This document shows positions 41,186 to 50,024 of a stretch of 64,000 nt of DNA, one piece after another (the stretch's first letter is position 1; each line of letters opens with the position of its first letter). A model generated the notes under the pieces. It was not told where the DNA came from. It saw only the letters and a program-made list of their open reading frames with translations, and made no database searches. This DNA comes from Clostridiales bacterium (lineage in GTDB: Bacteria > Bacillota > Clostridia > Saccharofermentanales > Saccharofermentanaceae). The position numbers and the translations under genes were made by a program. The stretch spans positions 1-64,000 of the forward strand of contig JAFZHS010000002.1 in the NCBI GenBank assembly GCA_017554745.1. Direction: 5' to 3'.

Positions 41186-42487
41186 TCAAAGCTCATCGAT
41201 AAGAGAAATGATCTCTTTGATCGGGAGCAGTCTGGAATCAACTTCTGCAGCTCTGTGATATTTGAGGATATCCTCTGCTACAGACTTCATAGCCGGGAAT
41301 GCAGCTCTTGTCAGCTGGTTGGCATAGATAACGATATTTACACCATGTGCAGCAAGCTCATCTTCTGTGATCGTATTGAAAGAGCTCGGTACAACAACGA
41401 TAGGTGTCTCTTTATTGAATTCTCTGAACTTGTCGCAGAATTCGCAGATCTCTGCCGGATCCTTCTTACGGCTGTGGATCATGATGCCGTCAGCACCTGC
41501 CTCTACGAAAGCCTTGGCACGAGTGAGCGCGTCTTCCATACCCTGCTCGAGGATAAGGCTCTCGATACGTGCAATAATCATGAAGTCTTCGGAGAGCTGG
41601 GCATTCTTACCTGCTCTGATCTTCTCTGAGAAGTGCTCGATGGAATCCTGTGTCTGCTTAACTTCAGTACCGAAAAGGCTGTTCTTCTTAAGGCCTGTCT
41701 TATCTTCAATGATTATCGCGCTGACACCCATTCTCTCAAGTGAACGGACAGTATATACGAAGTGCTCTGTAAGTCCGCCTGTGTCACCGTCGAAGATGAT
41801 CGGCTTTGTCGTAACTTCCATAACATCATCGATAGTCCTGAAACGGCTGGTCATGTCGACGAGCTCGATATCAGGCTTACCCTTAGCTGTGGAATCGCAG
41901 AGTGAGCTGATCCACATAGCGTCAAACTGGTCGATGTGCTCGCCGTTTGCAACGATAGTCTTCTCGGCGATAAGACCCGTAATACCGCTGTGAACTTCAA
42001 TAGTCTTAACGATCGGAACCATCTTGAGGAGCTTTTTGAGTCTTCCTCTTCTGAATTCAGGCATCGCGAGCTTTTCAGACATCTGACGGTCGATCTTCTG
42101 GATCTTCTCATTATATGAATAAGGTACTTCTACAAGCTCTCCGCCGTATTCTGAAAGAAGGCTTAAAATATTCTCCTTAATGACTGCCATAGCAGGAGAA
42201 CTCCAGTTGTTGCCGTGTACGATATAGTCGGGACGGAGCTCCTTTACTACCTCATCGTACATGATGTGGTTCTGTACGATAACATTATCAACACCCGGGA
42301 TAGCCTTGATCATCTCGATCTTTTCCTCAACAGTCTTCTGCGGGAATCTGTTGTATCTGACCATCTCAGAATCACAAAGGACGCCAACGGTAACAGAGCC
42401 AAGCTCTTTAGCCTTGTTAATGATATTCAAATGACCTTCGTGAATAATGTCGGTACAAAAACAGGTATAAACCTTCTTCTCGCTCAT
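41186..42487 (-). CDS. aepX: Phosphoenolpyruvate mutase with N-terminal cytidylyltransferase domain
   Basis: A 433-residue bifunctional enzyme. Residues 1-130 are a TagD-like nucleotidyltransferase domain with the HxGH signature as HEGH (16-19). Residues 155-433 are PEP mutase: FDGDTGG (232-238) and the diagnostic EDKTGLKKNS (261-270), which fits the EDKX5NS motif separating mutases from isocitrate lyase relatives. The mutase makes phosphonopyruvate, creating the C-P bond. The N-terminal domain matches the architecture of Fom1, whose cytidylyltransferase domain charges 2-hydroxyethylphosphonate with CMP. The frame opens with TTG at 42502, but GGAGG there serves the ATG at 42487 eight bases on. 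Confidence 0.95.
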   Translation of the reverse strand: MSEKKVYTCFCTDIIHEGHLNIINKAKELGSVTVGVLCDSEMVRYNRFPQKTVEEKIEMIKAIPGVDNVIVQNHIMYDEVVKELRPDYIVHGNNWSSPAMAVIKENILSLLSEYGGELVEVPYSYNEKIQKIDRQMSEKLAMPEFRRGRLKKLLKMVPIVKTIEVHSGITGLIAEKTIVANGEHIDQFDAMWISSLCDSTAKGKPDIELVDMTSRFRTIDDVMEVTTKPIIFDGDTGGLTEHFVYTVRSLERMGVSAIIIEDKTGLKKNSLFGTEVKQTQDSIEHFSEKIRAGKNAQLSEDFMIIARIESLILEQGMEDALTRAKAFVEAGADGIMIHSRKKDPAEICEFCDKFREFNKETPIVVVPSSFNTITEDELAAHGVNIVIYANQLTRAAFPAMKSVAEDILKYHRAAEVDSRLLPIKEIISLIDEL

Positions 42488-42526
42488 CTCACATTCCTCC
42501 AATTCCTAATTCAAAACTTAATTATA

Positions 42527-43234
42527 TCATTCTCTTCCGTGAATTCTTCTTGCAGCAAGCAAATCATTAACAGAATCTACTTCTGTCCATTCATAGTTGG
42601 AGATATCGATATAATAAAGCTTAAAATCCTTCTTAAAGATCAGCTGTACAAGCGCATTCTCATACCACTGATCATAGAAACCGTCCTCGATCATGCTGTT
42701 CATCTCTTCCCTCATAAGAAGGGCGCTCGCACGGTCAAGCTTGGTTATGCCGGCATATTCGCCGTAATAGCTCTCAAGGTCCTTACTCATTACGAGGACC
42801 TGATTGCCTGATACTTCCACATTATAATCGCCGTCAGTCTTTATGGAGCTGTCAACGAAAACGCAAGGCTTATCTACCTTCTTGCACATAACTTCTCTTA
42901 CGAGATCGTCAGACATAACGATGTCGCCGTCGATAAGGACAACGTTATCAGCATCGAGCTCGTCTCTTGCAAACCAGAGGGATGCAATGGAGTTTGTAAC
43001 CTCATAGAAGGGGTTATAAACAAACTTAACGCCCTGTACCTGCTCTTCGATAGCTCTGTGCATGTGGCCCGTAACGATAATTATTTCGGCCTCTTCATCA
43101 TATTTCTTGATAAGAGCGACCATTCTCTGAAGGAGCGTGGTATTCTCATCAAGCTTATACATTGACTTGGGATGGCTCAATGTAAGGGGCTGAAGTCTTG
43201 TACCTTTGCCTGCTACCATAAAAATGTATTTCAT
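42527..43234 (-). CDS. PntC-like (2-aminoethylphosphonate) cytidylyltransferase
   Basis: A 235-residue nucleotidyltransferase with MVAGKGTRLQPLTLSHPKSM at the N-terminus, the metal aspartates in VVLIDGDIVMSDD and the C-terminal WTEVDSVNDLLAARR. These match LicC/PntC-type cytidylyltransferases, which use CTP to activate phosphocholine or 2-aminoethylphosphonate. Given adjacent PEP mutase and AEP aminotransferase genes, CMP-AEP synthesis is the best prediction. An N-terminal PntC-like domain is also present in the 44939-46750 protein, so the operon has at least two such activities. GGAGG precedes the ATG by nine bases, and the start overlaps the DUF2284 stop. Confidence 0.85.
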   Translation of the reverse strand: MKYIFMVAGKGTRLQPLTLSHPKSMYKLDENTTLLQRMVALIKKYDEEAEIIIVTGHMHRAIEEQVQGVKFVYNPFYEVTNSIASLWFARDELDADNVVLIDGDIVMSDDLVREVMCKKVDKPCVFVDSSIKTDGDYNVEVSGNQVLVMSKDLESYYGEYAGITKLDRASALLMREEMNSMIEDGFYDQWYENALVQLIFKKDFKLYYIDISNYEWTEVDSVNDLLAARRIHGRE

Positions 43235-43812
43235 ACGTTAATACCTCCGGGTAATGTCTCAATAGGGTTCTGCCACAATATAAGGCCGAGTCTCATAAGC
43301 TTCTTGTCTGTCGGGAATTCGATGTTGATTCCGAACTTGGCCGCGGTCTTAAGGACATTCATGCCTGTGGCTTCAATAGGGCTTCTGGACAGATAAGGAT
43401 TGTTGCATCTTTCCTTACCGCATCCGCCCTTACAGAGCTTGCACGAGCCGCCGCCAAACGATATTACAGTGGAACGGTTGTGGTTGTAGAACCATTTCTC
43501 CAGTTCCAGAAGAGTCTTATGAAGGACTACGCTGGATTCATTTCGATAGTATTCGTACTTCTCAGTGTCAGTAACATCAAAAGTAAAGTACACGAACATA
43601 CCCTCATCGTATTCAGCGAACATCTTGGGATAATCGATCTCAGGAAGATTCGGCGGACAACGCCAGTTCCTGCCGTACCTTCCGCAATAAAAGCAGTTCA
43701 TCTTGACGCATTCTTCGAAGATGCACTGTTTCGGATCCATGAAGACACACTCCGCTTCGGGAGCGTAGTTCTTACAGCATTCGATCATTGCTTTATTTAA
43801 GGCTTCATCCAT
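43231..43812 (-). CDS. Cys-rich DUF2284-type predicted metal-binding protein
   Basis: A 193-residue protein with 13 or more cysteines in two clusters: CVFMDPKQCIFEECVKMNC..C near residues 20-50 with RNWRCPPNLP, and CKLCKGGCGKERCNNP near 130-145. This is the DUF2284 pattern, a family of predicted metal- or Fe-S-binding proteins without an assigned reaction. It is placed between the AEP aminotransferase and the PntC-like gene, with short gaps, so it is cotranscribed with phosphonate genes. A redox step or metal delivery for a modification of the phosphonate is possible. Nothing in the sequence names the reaction. Confidence 0.8.
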   Translation of the reverse strand: MDEALNKAMIECCKNYAPEAECVFMDPKQCIFEECVKMNCFYCGRYGRNWRCPPNLPEIDYPKMFAEYDEGMFVYFTFDVTDTEKYEYYRNESSVVLHKTLLELEKWFYNHNRSTVISFGGGSCKLCKGGCGKERCNNPYLSRSPIEATGMNVLKTAAKFGINIEFPTDKKLMRLGLILWQNPIETLPGGINV

Positions 43813-43827
43813 ACGCTTTACCTCAGA

Positions 43828-44904
43828 TTACATGCCAAAGTACATCTTGATCTCTTCAATAAGGTTATCGTAATCAGCGTGTGACAGATCACCGACATGG
43901 GCAACTCTTATGCTTCTCTTGCCGAGCTCGCCGCCGACGGGATTTACCATGATATGCTTCTCATCCTTAAGATATGCGAAGAAATCCATAGCGATATCCT
44001 TCTCAAATCTTATGGGTGAGATGGCATTGGAAAGCGGATATGAAGGAAGATGGATAGGAAGATCCTTGATCTTATTTCTGAAATAGAAGCATCTGTCCTC
44101 TACTTCCTTGATGCGGTTCTCGATGCCCTGGTCATCGATCTTGTGGAGCATGTCATTAAGCTCAAAGCAGACGCCGACAGCTGGTGTAAACGGTGTCTGG
44201 CCTCTCTTCATGTTTACGAAATAGTCCTTGAAGTCAAAATAGAGGGACTGGACGGTATTCTTCTCCACCTTTTCGATCATTCTAGGGCTCAATGTGACCA
44301 GAGAAAGACCGGGCGCAAGACATAAGCCCTTCTGCGAGCTTACGATAGTAGCGTCGATATGGTTTTTCTCCATGTAGTAAGGATCAGCCAGGAACGAACT
44401 GATGGCGTCAACGACAAGGTACATACCGTTCCTGTCGCAGAAATCCCTGATGATATTGATGTCGTAGAGCTGGCCGGTATAAGTCTCGTCGATATTTACG
44501 AGCAGGCCCGTAAAGCCTTTATCTTCAAACTTATCGAAATGAGAAGCGGTCAAAGTCTCATCCTGACCAAGCTTTAATGCTTCGAAAGGAATATTGTGGA
44601 TCTGGCAGATATTCTCAAATCTCTGGCCGAATGTACCGCCGGAGATGACAAGGAGCTTATCATTGGTATCAAAGCAATTGATTACGGTAGCTTCCATGGC
44701 TCCGCTTCCCGAACAGGTAAGGAAAACGACTTCAGAATCATCGGATGCGAACTGGATCTTCTTTAAAAGTCTCTTGTTATCGAGCATTAACTCTGAAAAT
44801 TCGGGAGTCCTGAAATACGGAACCACATTGGATCTCACGTCGACCGTACTCTGGTACATCTGCGTAGGACCAATGGTAAACAGCTTATAATCTTCCATCT
44901 TCAT
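43828..44904 (-). CDS. 2-aminoethylphosphonate aminotransferase (class V)
   Basis: A 358-residue class V PLP aminotransferase of the alanine-glyoxylate/PhnW-like group. The N-terminal IGPTQMYQSTVDVRS contributes to substrate binding, LTCSGSGAMEATV binds the cofactor phosphate, Asp166 (VVDAISSF) and Lys192 (VSSQKGLCL) are the PLP aspartate and Schiff-base lysine, and the small domain ends IRVAHVGDLSHADYDNLI. In phosphonate biosynthesis loci this enzyme makes 2-aminoethylphosphonate from phosphonoacetaldehyde. A second, unrelated-fold-class aminotransferase domain for the same job is fused in the next gene. AGAGG lies ten bases before the ATG. Confidence 0.87.
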   Translation of the reverse strand: MKMEDYKLFTIGPTQMYQSTVDVRSNVVPYFRTPEFSELMLDNKRLLKKIQFASDDSEVVFLTCSGSGAMEATVINCFDTNDKLLVISGGTFGQRFENICQIHNIPFEALKLGQDETLTASHFDKFEDKGFTGLLVNIDETYTGQLYDINIIRDFCDRNGMYLVVDAISSFLADPYYMEKNHIDATIVSSQKGLCLAPGLSLVTLSPRMIEKVEKNTVQSLYFDFKDYFVNMKRGQTPFTPAVGVCFELNDMLHKIDDQGIENRIKEVEDRCFYFRNKIKDLPIHLPSYPLSNAISPIRFEKDIAMDFFAYLKDEKHIMVNPVGGELGKRSIRVAHVGDLSHADYDNLIEEIKMYFGM

Positions 44905-44938
44905 ATATATAAACCTCTATATAATTTCCAAATAGTAA

Positions 44939-46750
44939 TTATACCATAAGACTTTCTTTCAAAGCCTCTAAGAACTTATCATTCTCGGCCGTATCTTTAA
45001 CGGCTATCCTGATGAATCTGTCATTCCCGAGTTTGGAAGTTAAGTCTTTGATCAGGATGTTATGCCTGTTTAAGAGCTTTTCGGTGAGTTCAAAGGCCGT
45101 AATGCCTGATGTAAGCTCTACAAGAAGGAAGTTTGCCTGCGAAGGAAGTACGCGGATCCCCTCTATCTCAGACAGTTTCCCGACAAATCTGGCGCGCTCT
45201 TTACGGAATAACTCCTTTGCCTTCTCATAATCCTTGATGTATTTGATATATATCTGCATATAGAACTCGGCGAAGGAATTGATATTCCAGATGGATACGT
45301 CCTTTTTGATCTCAGCAATGATCTCTTTATTGCCAGAGGCAAGGATACCGAGCCTTAATCCGGGAACTCCGTATGATTTGGAGATAGACTTCATCAGATA
45401 CAGATGGGGATTATCTGTGATTATATTCTGCACAAGGAGCGAACTGTCCGGATCATCTGCAAAATCAATAAATGATTCATCGAGGATGATATTTACGCTG
45501 TTTATCTTTCCCCACTCTACTAACTTCAACATTTCAGCTTTGGTAATGAAATTGCCTGACGGGTTGTCCGGATTGATAATGACCAGGTTATCGACTTTAT
45601 TCTCTGAGAAGAATCCCATGATGTCATCTGCAGTGTAAGAATAATCCTTACCGCTTACGTCAAAGAAAACGCTGTTTTCTTTACTGAATCTGTGCGGATA
45701 TTCTTCAAAGGTTGGCCTGATAAAACCTGTCCTGCCGTCAAGCATACCCAAAAGGCTCTTGATAAGCTCGGCTGCGCCATTACCTACAACTATGTTTTCC
45801 TGATGGATATTGAAGTAATTCCAGGCAAGCAGGGAATTTACTCTCTGGCCTGAAGGATACTGTGTAAGAAGTGTCTGGAAGCTTGCTATCATCTCTTCGA
45901 CCATCATATGCGGAGGGAAATAAGGATTTACCAGATAGCAGTAATCCACAAGCTTAGGGAATCTCCAGAATCCGCCGTATCTTTGCTCGATGAGCTTTAC
46001 TCTTTTGGCAGGATCCTCGCAGAAAAGTGCTTCAGCGATATCAAGCTCCTGGACGTCATCTATCTCATACCACTTCTCTCCATTAAGCCTCTTGGCCTTG
46101 ATCTCGGGATCGTCAAGCATCGTAATGACCTTGAGGACCTGCTCATAATACTCATTATTGCCCAGGGCATTCTCGTAAGCATCAAGGAAAGGAATATAGA
46201 TCTTCTCTGAAAATCTCTGGCTGAACTTATAGATGTTTACCGTCTTATAGTAGTCGACAACTTCCTTATACTGTACGTTCTTGCCCGAGATAAAGTCCTT
46301 GATATTGTCATTCTCGTCAACTCTTAAGCATGTTCCGTTCATCCAGGATTCGTACTTATCGACAAGAGCAAGTGTCTCTCTGGGATCAGATAACAGCTCG
46401 TCAATGACAGCATCTTCAAATATAAGGTCAGATTCAAACAGGAGCGTGTCGTCTTCTTTCAGATAATCCTTTGCAAGAGCCAATGAATAAATATTGTTGG
46501 TCTTATCGTAGATCGGGTTGTTCACGTAAACGATCGGAGTCTTTATCCCGAGAGTTCCGATGTAATCCATAAGGTGCTGTCCTTCATATCCGACAACGAT
46601 AACAATGCGGTTAAGCGAATATTTCTCAATCTGATGAAGCATTCTGTCGATCAGGGAAACACCGTTAACCTTGACCATGCACTTGGTCTTATTTGATGTT
46701 AATTCCTTTAATCTCTTGCCCATTCCGGCAGCCAGGATAATCGCCTGCAT
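44939..46750 (-). CDS. Bifunctional PntC-AEPT: cytidylyltransferase fused to PLP aminotransferase
   Basis: A 603-residue two-domain protein. Residues 1-245 form a LicC/PntC-like nucleotidyltransferase (LAAGMGKRLKELTSNKTKCM, 7-26; FESDLIFED; YEIDDVQELDIAEAL). Residues 265-603 form a class I/II aminotransferase of HisC type: NPDNPSG (393-399), Asp424 and the PLP Lys458 in SISKSYGVPGLRLG. A PntC-AEPT fusion that makes AEP and activates it as CMP-AEP is known from Treponema denticola, and this protein has the same order and size. It is followed upstream in transcription by LicD, the likely transferase. AGGAG lies eight bases before the ATG. Confidence 0.88.
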   Translation of the reverse strand: MQAIILAAGMGKRLKELTSNKTKCMVKVNGVSLIDRMLHQIEKYSLNRIVIVVGYEGQHLMDYIGTLGIKTPIVYVNNPIYDKTNNIYSLALAKDYLKEDDTLLFESDLIFEDAVIDELLSDPRETLALVDKYESWMNGTCLRVDENDNIKDFISGKNVQYKEVVDYYKTVNIYKFSQRFSEKIYIPFLDAYENALGNNEYYEQVLKVITMLDDPEIKAKRLNGEKWYEIDDVQELDIAEALFCEDPAKRVKLIEQRYGGFWRFPKLVDYCYLVNPYFPPHMMVEEMIASFQTLLTQYPSGQRVNSLLAWNYFNIHQENIVVGNGAAELIKSLLGMLDGRTGFIRPTFEEYPHRFSKENSVFFDVSGKDYSYTADDIMGFFSENKVDNLVIINPDNPSGNFITKAEMLKLVEWGKINSVNIILDESFIDFADDPDSSLLVQNIITDNPHLYLMKSISKSYGVPGLRLGILASGNKEIIAEIKKDVSIWNINSFAEFYMQIYIKYIKDYEKAKELFRKERARFVGKLSEIEGIRVLPSQANFLLVELTSGITAFELTEKLLNRHNILIKDLTSKLGNDRFIRIAVKDTAENDKFLEALKESLMV

Positions 46751-46762
46751 ATGTATTCTCCT

Positions 46763-47614
46763 TTAAAATTCCCATACTTCTGCCGGGTCTTTTGCGATCT
46801 GCTTTTCCACCGGCGGAAGCTTCATATAATCACCATATCTTGACGTAAGATATGCATCGTAATCTTTAGTCCCAAGGAACTTTCTGTCTTCAAACTGATA
46901 TTCGGCCAGGTCCGTATGCCACGACTTAGGAACACCATATCGGAGACTGACGGAATTCTTGCCTTCACCGTAGACCTGGCTTCTCTCCTTACCGCCTGAA
47001 GGCAGTGTAAGGACGCGGACAGGCTTGTCACTGGAATTGCTGCTCTTTTTCGCTGCTCTGGCAAGATTCTTATAAACAATGGATACAGGGATCTTCGAAA
47101 TAAGCTTCCATCTGAGCTGGTTGCTGTTCGCAACGGCAACTCTTGACCATAAGATCTTTCTTAACAGGAACCACTTAAAATCATTGAGCTGCTGCCCTAT
47201 AGCGGACTTCGGTATGTCATCAACCGGCATGATATCGATATAAACACCGGTCTTGCAATGAATATGTCCCTGTCCTTCTCTTACAAAGGTAGTGCCTGTG
47301 CGGCGCACTTTGCCGTATCCCCAAAGGTAATCGGGATCTGTATCGTGGTCCTGGAAAAAGCAGATTGAAGGATCCATCTCGCCTGAGACCTTCTTAAACT
47401 TCTCATACTCTTCCCTGAGCATTCCTATATCCGCGTCGTTGTCCCACGGAATAAATCCCTTGTGCCTTACGGCACCCAAAAGTGTTCCACAGGTTATCGA
47501 ATACTTGATGTTATGCTTTCTGCATACCCTGTCGAACTCCGACATCAGCTCAAGCTGGATGTCCTGTAAGCGCTTTAAATCCTCACCGCTTACTATTCCC
47601 GAGCCTTTTTTCAT
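46763..47614 (-). CDS. LicD family phosphotransferase
   Basis: A 283-residue LicD protein with the family signature GTLLGAVRHKGFIPWDNDAD (43-62), including the paired aspartates, and later VYIDIMPVDDIP and SLRYGVPKSW. LicD enzymes transfer a CDP/CMP-activated head group such as phosphocholine onto glycans. Here the head group is most likely 2-aminoethylphosphonate from the CMP-AEP made by the next gene. The frame opens at 47656 inside RmlA. GGGGAGGAG just before the ATG at 47614 decides the start and leaves a 16-bp gap. It is the link between nucleotide-activated phosphonate and the rhamnose/heptose polymer. Confidence 0.92.
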   Translation of the reverse strand: MKKGSGIVSGEDLKRLQDIQLELMSEFDRVCRKHNIKYSITCGTLLGAVRHKGFIPWDNDADIGMLREEYEKFKKVSGEMDPSICFFQDHDTDPDYLWGYGKVRRTGTTFVREGQGHIHCKTGVYIDIMPVDDIPKSAIGQQLNDFKWFLLRKILWSRVAVANSNQLRWKLISKIPVSIVYKNLARAAKKSSNSSDKPVRVLTLPSGGKERSQVYGEGKNSVSLRYGVPKSWHTDLAEYQFEDRKFLGTKDYDAYLTSRYGDYMKLPPVEKQIAKDPAEVWEF

Positions 47615-47630
47615 TAGCTCCTCCCCATAA

Positions 47631-48518
47631 TCAATATATAATCTTACCTTCGGCAACTGCCTTCAGATGCTCTCCGTAAGGGCTCTTGCCGTAAGCAATA
47701 GCGCTTTCCATAAGCTTTTCCTTATCGATAAAGCCGTTGATATAAGCGATCTCCTCCGGCGCTGAGATCGTGATGCCCTGCCTCGTCTGGACCATCTGTA
47801 CAAATTCAGCCGCCTGCAAAAGGCTCTGCATCGTTCCTGTATCAAGCCATGCAAAGCCTCTTCCCAAAAGCTTTACGTCAAGAAGGCCGTCATCAAGGTA
47901 CATCTCATTTAATGTAGTGATCTCCAGTTCGCCTCTGGCTGAAGGCGTGATCTTATTTGCTCTGTCAGAGACTCCCGCAGGATAGATATAAAGACCTGTA
48001 ACAGCATAGTTGCTCTTAGGCTCCTTGGGTTTCTCCTCGATAGAAAGAGCATGTCCTTCACTGTCGAACTCGACTACGCCGAATCTCTCGGGGTCAGATA
48101 CATAATAACCGAAGACAGTCGCTCTTCCGTTATTTTCAGCATTTGCTACCGCAGACTTTAAGATGGTCCTGAAGCCGCTTCCGTAGAAGATATTGTCTCC
48201 GAGGATCATTGCGCCGGCTTCGCCGTTTAAAAACTCCTCGCCGAGGATAAAAGCCTGGGCAAGTCCGTCAGGGCTGGGCTGCACCTTATAAGAAAGTGTT
48301 ATGCCGAACTGGCTTCCGTCGCCGAGAAGGGCTTCAAATCTCGGAGTGTCTTCGGGGGTGCTGATGATAAGGATGTCCTTTATCCCTGCAAGCATGAGAG
48401 TTGACAAAGGATAGTAGATCATCGGCTTGTCATATATCGGCAAAAGCTGTTTTGACGTAACTTTTGTGAGCGGATAAAGCCTTGTTCCCGAACCGCCGGC
48501 TAATACTATTCCCTTCAT
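47631..48518 (-). CDS. rmlA: Glucose-1-phosphate thymidylyltransferase RmlA
   Basis: A 295-residue nucleotidyltransferase with the canonical [20 protein letters not shown] start, [30 protein letters not shown] and ILGDNIFYG, all diagnostic of RmlA (RfbA). It makes dTDP-glucose from dTTP and glucose-1-phosphate, the entry to dTDP-L-rhamnose and to the dTDP-4-keto-6-deoxyglucose used by WecE at 11306-12445. It is last of the rmlB-rmlD-rmlC-rmlA block in transcription order. AAGGAGG precedes the ATG. Length equals the family norm. Confidence 0.96.
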   Translation of the reverse strand: MKGIVLAGGSGTRLYPLTKVTSKQLLPIYDKPMIYYPLSTLMLAGIKDILIISTPEDTPRFEALLGDGSQFGITLSYKVQPSPDGLAQAFILGEEFLNGEAGAMILGDNIFYGSGFRTILKSAVANAENNGRATVFGYYVSDPERFGVVEFDSEGHALSIEEKPKEPKSNYAVTGLYIYPAGVSDRANKITPSARGELEITTLNEMYLDDGLLDVKLLGRGFAWLDTGTMQSLLQAAEFVQMVQTRQGITISAPEEIAYINGFIDKEKLMESAIAYGKSPYGEHLKAVAEGKIIY

Positions 48519-48531
48519 TTGCTAGTCCTCC

Positions 48532-49098
48532 TTAGAGCCACTTGGATGCCCATGAGAAATCCTGATCCTTAAAGGATTCATGCTTCTCATCTTTTTCGCT
48601 GGTCTTATATTCACAATCAAGCTTCGGCCAGTCAATCGCTATCGTCTCATCATTCCACGGAATGCCGCCTTCTGATGAAGGATCATATACATCGGTGCAC
48701 TTATAAACAAATCTCGCCATGTCTGACAAGACCAGGAATCCGTGGGCAAAACCTTCGGGAATATAGAACATGTTCTTCTCTTCCGAGCTTAATACGGCTC
48801 CTGCCCACTGTCCGTATGTCGCAGAACCGGGCCTTACGTCAACTGCAACATCAAATACTTTTCCGCGTGTGACACGGACAAGCTTTCCCTGAGTGTGTTC
48901 CTTCTGGAAATGGAGTCCTCTTAAAACGCCTTTGGTGCTTGAGCTCTCGTTGTCCTGGACGAACTCCTTGTCGATCCCGACTGCTGCGAAGTCATCCTTC
49001 TTATATGTCTCCATAAAATAGCCCCTGCTGTCGCCAAACACCTGAGGATGGATTATTACGACACCCGGAAGATTTGTTTTCTCAAAAGTAAACGGCAT
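48532..49098 (-). CDS. rmlC: dTDP-4-dehydrorhamnose 3,5-epimerase RmlC
   Basis: A 188-residue cupin-type epimerase: PQVFGDSRGYFMETYKKDDF, GVLRGLHFQKEHTQGKLVRV and KVFDVAVDVRPGSATYGQW with the catalytic His/Asp pair, and EGFAHGFLVLSDMA. It epimerises C3 and C5 of dTDP-4-keto-6-deoxyglucose. The frame is open to 49143, but those extra residues lie in rmlD. AGGAGG ten bases before the ATG at 49098 and the TAATG overlap with the rmlD stop fix the start. Confidence 0.96.
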   Translation of the reverse strand: MPFTFEKTNLPGVVIIHPQVFGDSRGYFMETYKKDDFAAVGIDKEFVQDNESSSTKGVLRGLHFQKEHTQGKLVRVTRGKVFDVAVDVRPGSATYGQWAGAVLSSEEKNMFYIPEGFAHGFLVLSDMARFVYKCTDVYDPSSEGGIPWNDETIAIDWPKLDCEYKTSEKDEKHESFKDQDFSWASKWL

Positions 49099-50012
49099 TA
49101 CAGTTCTGCCTCCTTTAAATATCTCTGTACCGCATCTTTCCAATCCGGTAACGGTGCAAAGCCGGCCTTAACAAGCTTTGTCTTATCAAGTCTGGAATTT
49201 TCAGGCCTTGCCGCCTTGGAAAGACCGTATTCTTGAGTTGTTACGGGAATGACCTTCGTGGCCAGGCCGTACTGCTTATAAAACTCAACACAGAAATCGT
49301 ACCAAGAGATATATCCGCCCTCATTGGTCGCGTGATAGTATCCGTACTTATCTGTCTCGATCATGTCCACAAGGAGTCTGGACAGATCCAGTGTATATGT
49401 CGGTGTTCCTATCTGGTCGTTAACTACCCTTACCGTATCGTGTGTCTTGCCGACGTTGATCATGGTCTTGATGAAGTTCTTTCCGTTAAGACCGAAAACC
49501 CACGCTATCCTAACGATAAAAAACTTCTCCAAAGTCTCAGCAACAGCTATCTCTCCGTCAAGCTTGCTCCGGCCATAAACATTTAGCGGAGCATAACACT
49601 TGTCATCAGGCTCCCACGGTCTGTCTCCCTTTCCGTCGAAAACATAATCGGTGGAAAGGTAAAGCATCTTGGCATCCACAGCTTTGACTGCCTCGGCGAT
49701 ATACTTCGTGCCCAGCGCGTTGATCTTATGGACCTTCTCCCGGTTCTCTTCATCTTCCGCGGCATCTACCGCTGTCCAAGCGGCACAGTGTATTACCGCA
49801 TCAGGCTTTATCTCTTCGATTACGGAAATGACAGCATCCTTATCGGTTATATCCAGCTGTACATACGGAGCCTCTGTTACAGCGCTTCCGTCTGCCACTC
49901 CTGAATAGACCGGCTGGATATCGGAGCCTATGGCTTCATAGCCTCTTTGTGCAGCATTATTTACCACATCGTGGCCAAGTTGTCCGCATACGCCTGTTAC
50001 GAGAATCCTCAT
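49098..50012 (-). CDS. rmlD: dTDP-4-dehydrorhamnose reductase RmlD
   Basis: A 304-residue extended SDR: ILVTGVCGQLGHDVV at the start, HCAAWTAVDAAEDE, LSTDYVFDGKG and the catalytic YGRSKLDGE, then RIAWVFGLNGKNFIKTM. All are hallmarks of RmlD, which reduces dTDP-4-keto-L-rhamnose to dTDP-L-rhamnose. It is cotranscribed with the three other rml genes, with 12 bp to rmlB and a TAATG overlap with rmlC. The rml order B-D-C-A indicates a complete dedicated pathway. Confidence 0.96.
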   Translation of the reverse strand: MRILVTGVCGQLGHDVVNNAAQRGYEAIGSDIQPVYSGVADGSAVTEAPYVQLDITDKDAVISVIEEIKPDAVIHCAAWTAVDAAEDEENREKVHKINALGTKYIAEAVKAVDAKMLYLSTDYVFDGKGDRPWEPDDKCYAPLNVYGRSKLDGEIAVAETLEKFFIVRIAWVFGLNGKNFIKTMINVGKTHDTVRVVNDQIGTPTYTLDLSRLLVDMIETDKYGYYHATNEGGYISWYDFCVEFYKQYGLATKVIPVTTQEYGLSKAARPENSRLDKTKLVKAGFAPLPDWKDAVQRYLKEAEL

Positions 50013-50024
50013 CTTCTTACTCCG

